A DNA stretch of 8,273 bases from positions 1 through 8,273 of the forward strand of contig CACXDX010000044.1 of NCBI GenBank assembly GCA_902766525.1, written 5' to 3'. This DNA comes from an uncultured Bacillota bacterium (GTDB taxonomy: Bacteria; Bacillota; Dehalobacteriia; UBA7702). Below, piece after piece: positions 6,496-8,273 of this stretch. The translations under genes were made by a program, and so were the position numbers. The notes under the pieces are model-generated. The model searched no databases. It saw only the letters and a list, made by a program, of their open reading frames with translations, and was not told the origin of the DNA. How positions within the stretch are numbered: the stretch's first letter is position 1; each line of letters opens with the position of its first letter.

Positions 6496-7200
6496 TCAAT
6501 CTTCCCCTTTTTCCGCAATGATCAGCCTCTTTTCGGCCGCGTCGATCATGCTCAATATTTTCGTCAATGCCAATTGACGTTTTTCACCTTCATTATGCTC
6601 ACGCAAACGCTTTAACAAAGCTTCATTTTTGTTTTTTTCCTGCGCCAGCCGGCGTTTCAGCGTTTCGTCATTCTTCTTTAAAAGAATGGGACCGGCAAAA
6701 AGCTCGATCTCATCCCAATCGGCAACACCGGGAACGGCGCGCATAATCGTGTAAAACTGTCCTTCTTCCTCAACCATGGCCTCATCGGCCAAGGTAAAAC
6801 CGAGAGAGCGAAGGCAGGACCGCACCTTATCGCTGTTTCCCATGGCCTGTATCACGAGAGAAGACATTGAACGCACCGTATCTTCGTCATGCCAAAGGAT
6901 ATCCGTGATGGTCAAGCCGCCCATCCCGGCAAGCACGGCAACGTCAGCTTCACCGGGTCTGAGCACGGAAAAACCGTCACCGACGCGAAAATCGGCTTTG
7001 GACGCTTCTTTTTTCCCGGCAAAGAAGCGCTGCGCCCGATCCAGAGAATGAGGAGAGATATCGGAGAGAATCGCTTTTTCGGCGATCCCTTCTTTCAACA
7101 GATAATATGAAAGCTCACCGCGATCGGCACCGATATCGGCGACGATACTTCCCGCGGGAACGAAGGATGCGGCAAGACATAAACGTTTCGATAATTTCAT
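6496..7200 (-). CDS. trmK: tRNA (adenine(22)-N1)-methyltransferase TrmK
   Basis: A 234-residue SAM-dependent methyltransferase that makes m1A22 in tRNA. The Rossmann motif I is VADIGADRGELSYYLL (20-35). The acidic SAM-ribose residue is probably D47 (AILSDISP). Other family blocks are VGDGFSVL (73-80) and VAVLAGMGG (87-95), then LVIQAMGNSDKVR (115-127) and GFTLADEAMVEEEGQFY (134-150). The C-terminal part (about 176-230) is charged and helical, a coiled coil typical of TrmK. The ATG at 7200 is 3 nt after the mgtC stop, with GGAAG about 11 nt upstream inside the end of mgtC, so translation is coupled. In many Firmicutes trmK-nif3 follows sigA; here the upstream gene is mgtC instead. Confidence 0.95.
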   Translation of the reverse strand: MKLSKRLCLAASFVPAGSIVADIGADRGELSYYLLKEGIAEKAILSDISPHSLDRAQRFFAGKKEASKADFRVGDGFSVLRPGEADVAVLAGMGGLTITDILWHDEDTVRSMSSLVIQAMGNSDKVRSCLRSLGFTLADEAMVEEEGQFYTIMRAVPGVADWDEIELFAGPILLKKNDETLKRRLAQEKNKNEALLKRLREHNEGEKRQLALTKILSMIDAAEKRLIIAEKGED

Positions 7201-7203
7201 TGT

Positions 7204-7890
7204 TTAAAGCTCTTCCACAAAGGAGATACACTCATGCTCCTTGAGATAATCGATAAATTCGTCTCTCTTACCGCGCTTGGGTAATTCCACCAAAAGCGTA
7301 GCCGAAATCAGGCTGCCGTCGGTACCCTGTTCAAAATGAAGAATTTTTACATGACGGCGATGAAGCAAAGAGAAAAAATCTCTCAAAGCGGCATCTTCGC
7401 TCAGTTCGATATAAAGATTACACTCTCTGGAGAAAAGCTGCTTCAGCTTCATATCGGCTTTTCCTATAACGATATAGGTGATAACGATCAAAACCAAAGT
7501 GATCAGCGTTCCTTCAACGAAGCCGATCCCTGCAGCCAGCCCCATACAGGCACAGGCCCAGAGACCCGATGCCGTGGAAAGCCCGCGTACCTCGTTGACG
7601 CCCGTCACGATGATGGTGCCGACACCGAGAAAACCAACGCCGCTGATGACCTGAGCGCCGAGACGGGCGGCGGCCGAAACATCAGAGGGGAACTGTACGA
7701 TCAAATACTGTCCCACGATCATCGCCAAAGCGGAACCGAGGCAGACAAGGATATGCGTTTTGATCCCCGCACCGCGATTGCGATAATCGCGTTCCAAACC
7801 GATAATCAGGCCGACGAGCATCGCCAAAAGCAAACGCAGAAAAACGGCGGTGATACTCCAACCGTGGATCGTATCCAACAATGCGCTCAT
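7204..7890 (-). CDS. MgtC/SapB family membrane protein
   Basis: A 228-residue inner-membrane protein. The N-terminal MgtC domain has about five hydrophobic helices (roughly 13-32, 46-66, 80-98, 104-122 and 126-143). Its hallmarks are LVGLIIGLERDYRNRGAGIK (25-44), QVISGVGFLGVGTII (80-94) and GLSTASGLWACACMGLA (103-119). The remainder (about 148-228) is soluble and resembles the ACT-like C-terminal domain of MgtC. The family is linked to growth at low magnesium and, in pathogens, to inhibiting the F-type ATP synthase; in this organism the role is unknown. The ATG at 7890 has AAGGAG 7 nt upstream. A longer in-frame ATG at 7938 overlaps the -10 box of the promoter, so it would lie upstream of the transcript start. 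First gene of the mgtC-trmK-nif3 operon; the magnesium leader known from Salmonella mgtCBR is absent. Confidence 0.94.
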   Translation of the reverse strand: MSALLDTIHGWSITAVFLRLLLAMLVGLIIGLERDYRNRGAGIKTHILVCLGSALAMIVGQYLIVQFPSDVSAAARLGAQVISGVGFLGVGTIIVTGVNEVRGLSTASGLWACACMGLAAGIGFVEGTLITLVLIVITYIVIGKADMKLKQLFSRECNLYIELSEDAALRDFFSLLHRRHVKILHFEQGTDGSLISATLLVELPKRGKRDEFIDYLKEHECISFVEEL

Positions 7891-7936
7891 TTTCCCTCTC
7901 CTTTCCACCGAATCGTAAGAAAATTCCTCTGTAAGC

Positions 7937-7965
7937 ATGATATCATTTCAAAAGAAAGTTGTCAA
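7937..7965 (-). promoter_or_regulatory. Promoter of the mgtC-trmK-nif3 operon
   Basis: On the minus strand a perfect TTGACA (7965-7960), a 17-nt spacer and TATCAT (7942-7937, 5/6 match) predict a start near 7930 and a 40-nt leader. The leader is too short for a riboswitch. No metal-type dyad like those at the feo locus is present. Confidence 0.85.
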
Positions 7966-8034
7966 TATTCTCTCTCGGAGGCAACATACAATACAAAAAT
8001 ACACGAAAAAAGATGCAAAAAAAGACAAAAAAAA
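7966..8034. other. AT-rich spacer upstream of the mgtC promoter
   Basis: Beyond the mgtC -35 box the sequence becomes increasingly A-rich on the plus strand, with A runs of 6 to 8 interrupted by G or C (about 8004-8034). I see no start codon with a ribosome site, no RNA gene and no terminator. The A-tracts may bend the DNA or enhance the nearby promoter, which is speculative. Confidence 0.4.
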
Positions 8035-8273
8035 GAAAAAAACTTTTTGAAAACAGTGTGTCCGTAAATCGAAAATATTCTTTTTTAAAACAAAGGGAGA
8101 TTCGGAAACAGTATGTCCGTAAATCGAAAAAAAATTTTTGAAAACAGTGTGTCCGTAAATCAAAAATATTTTTTTAAACAAAGAGGGATTCGGAAACAGT
8201 GTGTCCGTAAATCGAAAAAAACTTTTTGAAAACAGTGTGTCCGTAAATCGAAAAAAACTTTTTGAAAACAGTG
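8035..8273. repeat. Degenerate tandem repeat array running off the window
   Basis: An 18-bp core, ACAGTGTGTCCGTAAATC, occurs at 8053, 8108 (one change, GTATG), 8144, 8196 and 8232. A partial sixth copy begins at 8268 and is cut by the window edge. Start-to-start distances are 55, 36, 52, 36 and 36. Short units add an 18-nt linker of the form GAAAAAAACTTTTTGAAA, and one such linker precedes the first core at 8035-8052. Long units carry a different 34-37-nt linker that ends in GGATTCGGAA or GAGATTCGGAA. Long and short units therefore alternate at first. The two linker types each resemble their own copies closely, so whole composite units of about 90 bp were duplicated. No gene, terminator or transposon end is recognisable. 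Confidence 0.85.

Noticed and set aside
7890..7938. Upstream ATG for mgtC adding 16 residues
   Set aside because: The ATG at 7938 overlaps the -10 box and precedes the predicted transcript start, and it has no ribosome site, whereas 7890 has AAGGAG at 7 nt.
8035..8273. CRISPR-like array with 36-bp spacing
   Set aside because: Spacers are not unique: linkers between cores are themselves near-identical A/T-rich copies, spacing varies between 36 and 55 bp, and no cas gene is visible.
7948..8273. Minus-strand open frame through the repeat array, Phe/Lys-rich with repeated YGHTV
   Set aside because: It lacks an ATG with a ribosome site, overlaps the mgtC promoter, is low complexity, and the 52 and 55-bp units break the reading frame of the peptide repeat. 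If its start lies beyond the window it could still be real, but evidence is poor.
8035..8273. Replication origin with iterons
   Set aside because: No DnaA box (TTATCCACA-like) was seen and no rep, dnaA or dnaN gene is near.

Overview
This is about 8.3 kb of bacterial chromosome with compact, moderately GC-rich genes. The gene set (FeoA/FeoB with a Cys-rich FeoB-associated protein, a DUF3793 protein, a short DtxR-family regulator, an LCP protein, the trmK-nif3 pair) and the strong AGGAGG ribosome sites point to a Firmicute (Bacillota). The class A RNase P RNA and the style of the FeoB protein lean towards Clostridia or Negativicutes. That placement is inference; nothing in the window names a genus.

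Left part (1-3890), minus strand: a ferrous-iron uptake locus. In transcription order it holds a divergent FeoA-like protein, a canonical FeoA, the iron permease FeoB, a small Cys-rich FeoB-associated membrane protein, and the N-terminal part of a DUF3793 protein that runs off the window. The intergenic region before the FeoA genes carries a strong promoter (TTGACA-N17-TAAACT). One operator-like dyad overlaps its spacer and -10 box and a second lies at the predicted start site. A third copy of the dyad (AGTTA-N8-TAACT) lies between feoA and feoB, beside a small intrinsic terminator. The locus therefore looks like two co-regulated units.

Centre (3890-5300), plus strand: divergent from the feo genes is a 125-residue DtxR/MntR-family metalloregulator, the obvious candidate to bind those dyads. 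Five bases after it comes a LytR-CpsA-Psr (LCP) cell-envelope protein. A 17-bp-stem bidirectional terminator then separates this unit from the convergent RNase P RNA gene.

Right part (5311-7965), minus strand: rnpB (class A RNase P RNA) with its own promoter (TTGTCA-N17-TATAAT), then upstream a tight three-gene operon mgtC-trmK-nif3 driven by TTGACA-N17-TATCAT. It encodes an MgtC/SapB membrane protein, the tRNA m1A22 methyltransferase and a Nif3-like dinuclear-metal protein.

Right end (7966-8273): AT-rich DNA without a convincing gene. It contains a degenerate tandem array built on an 18-bp core (about ACAGTGTGTCCGTAAATC) at spacings of 55, 36, 52, 36 and 36 bp, which continues past the window edge. 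The array and the repeated operator dyads are the least ordinary things here; I saw no clear sign of a wholly new multi-gene system.
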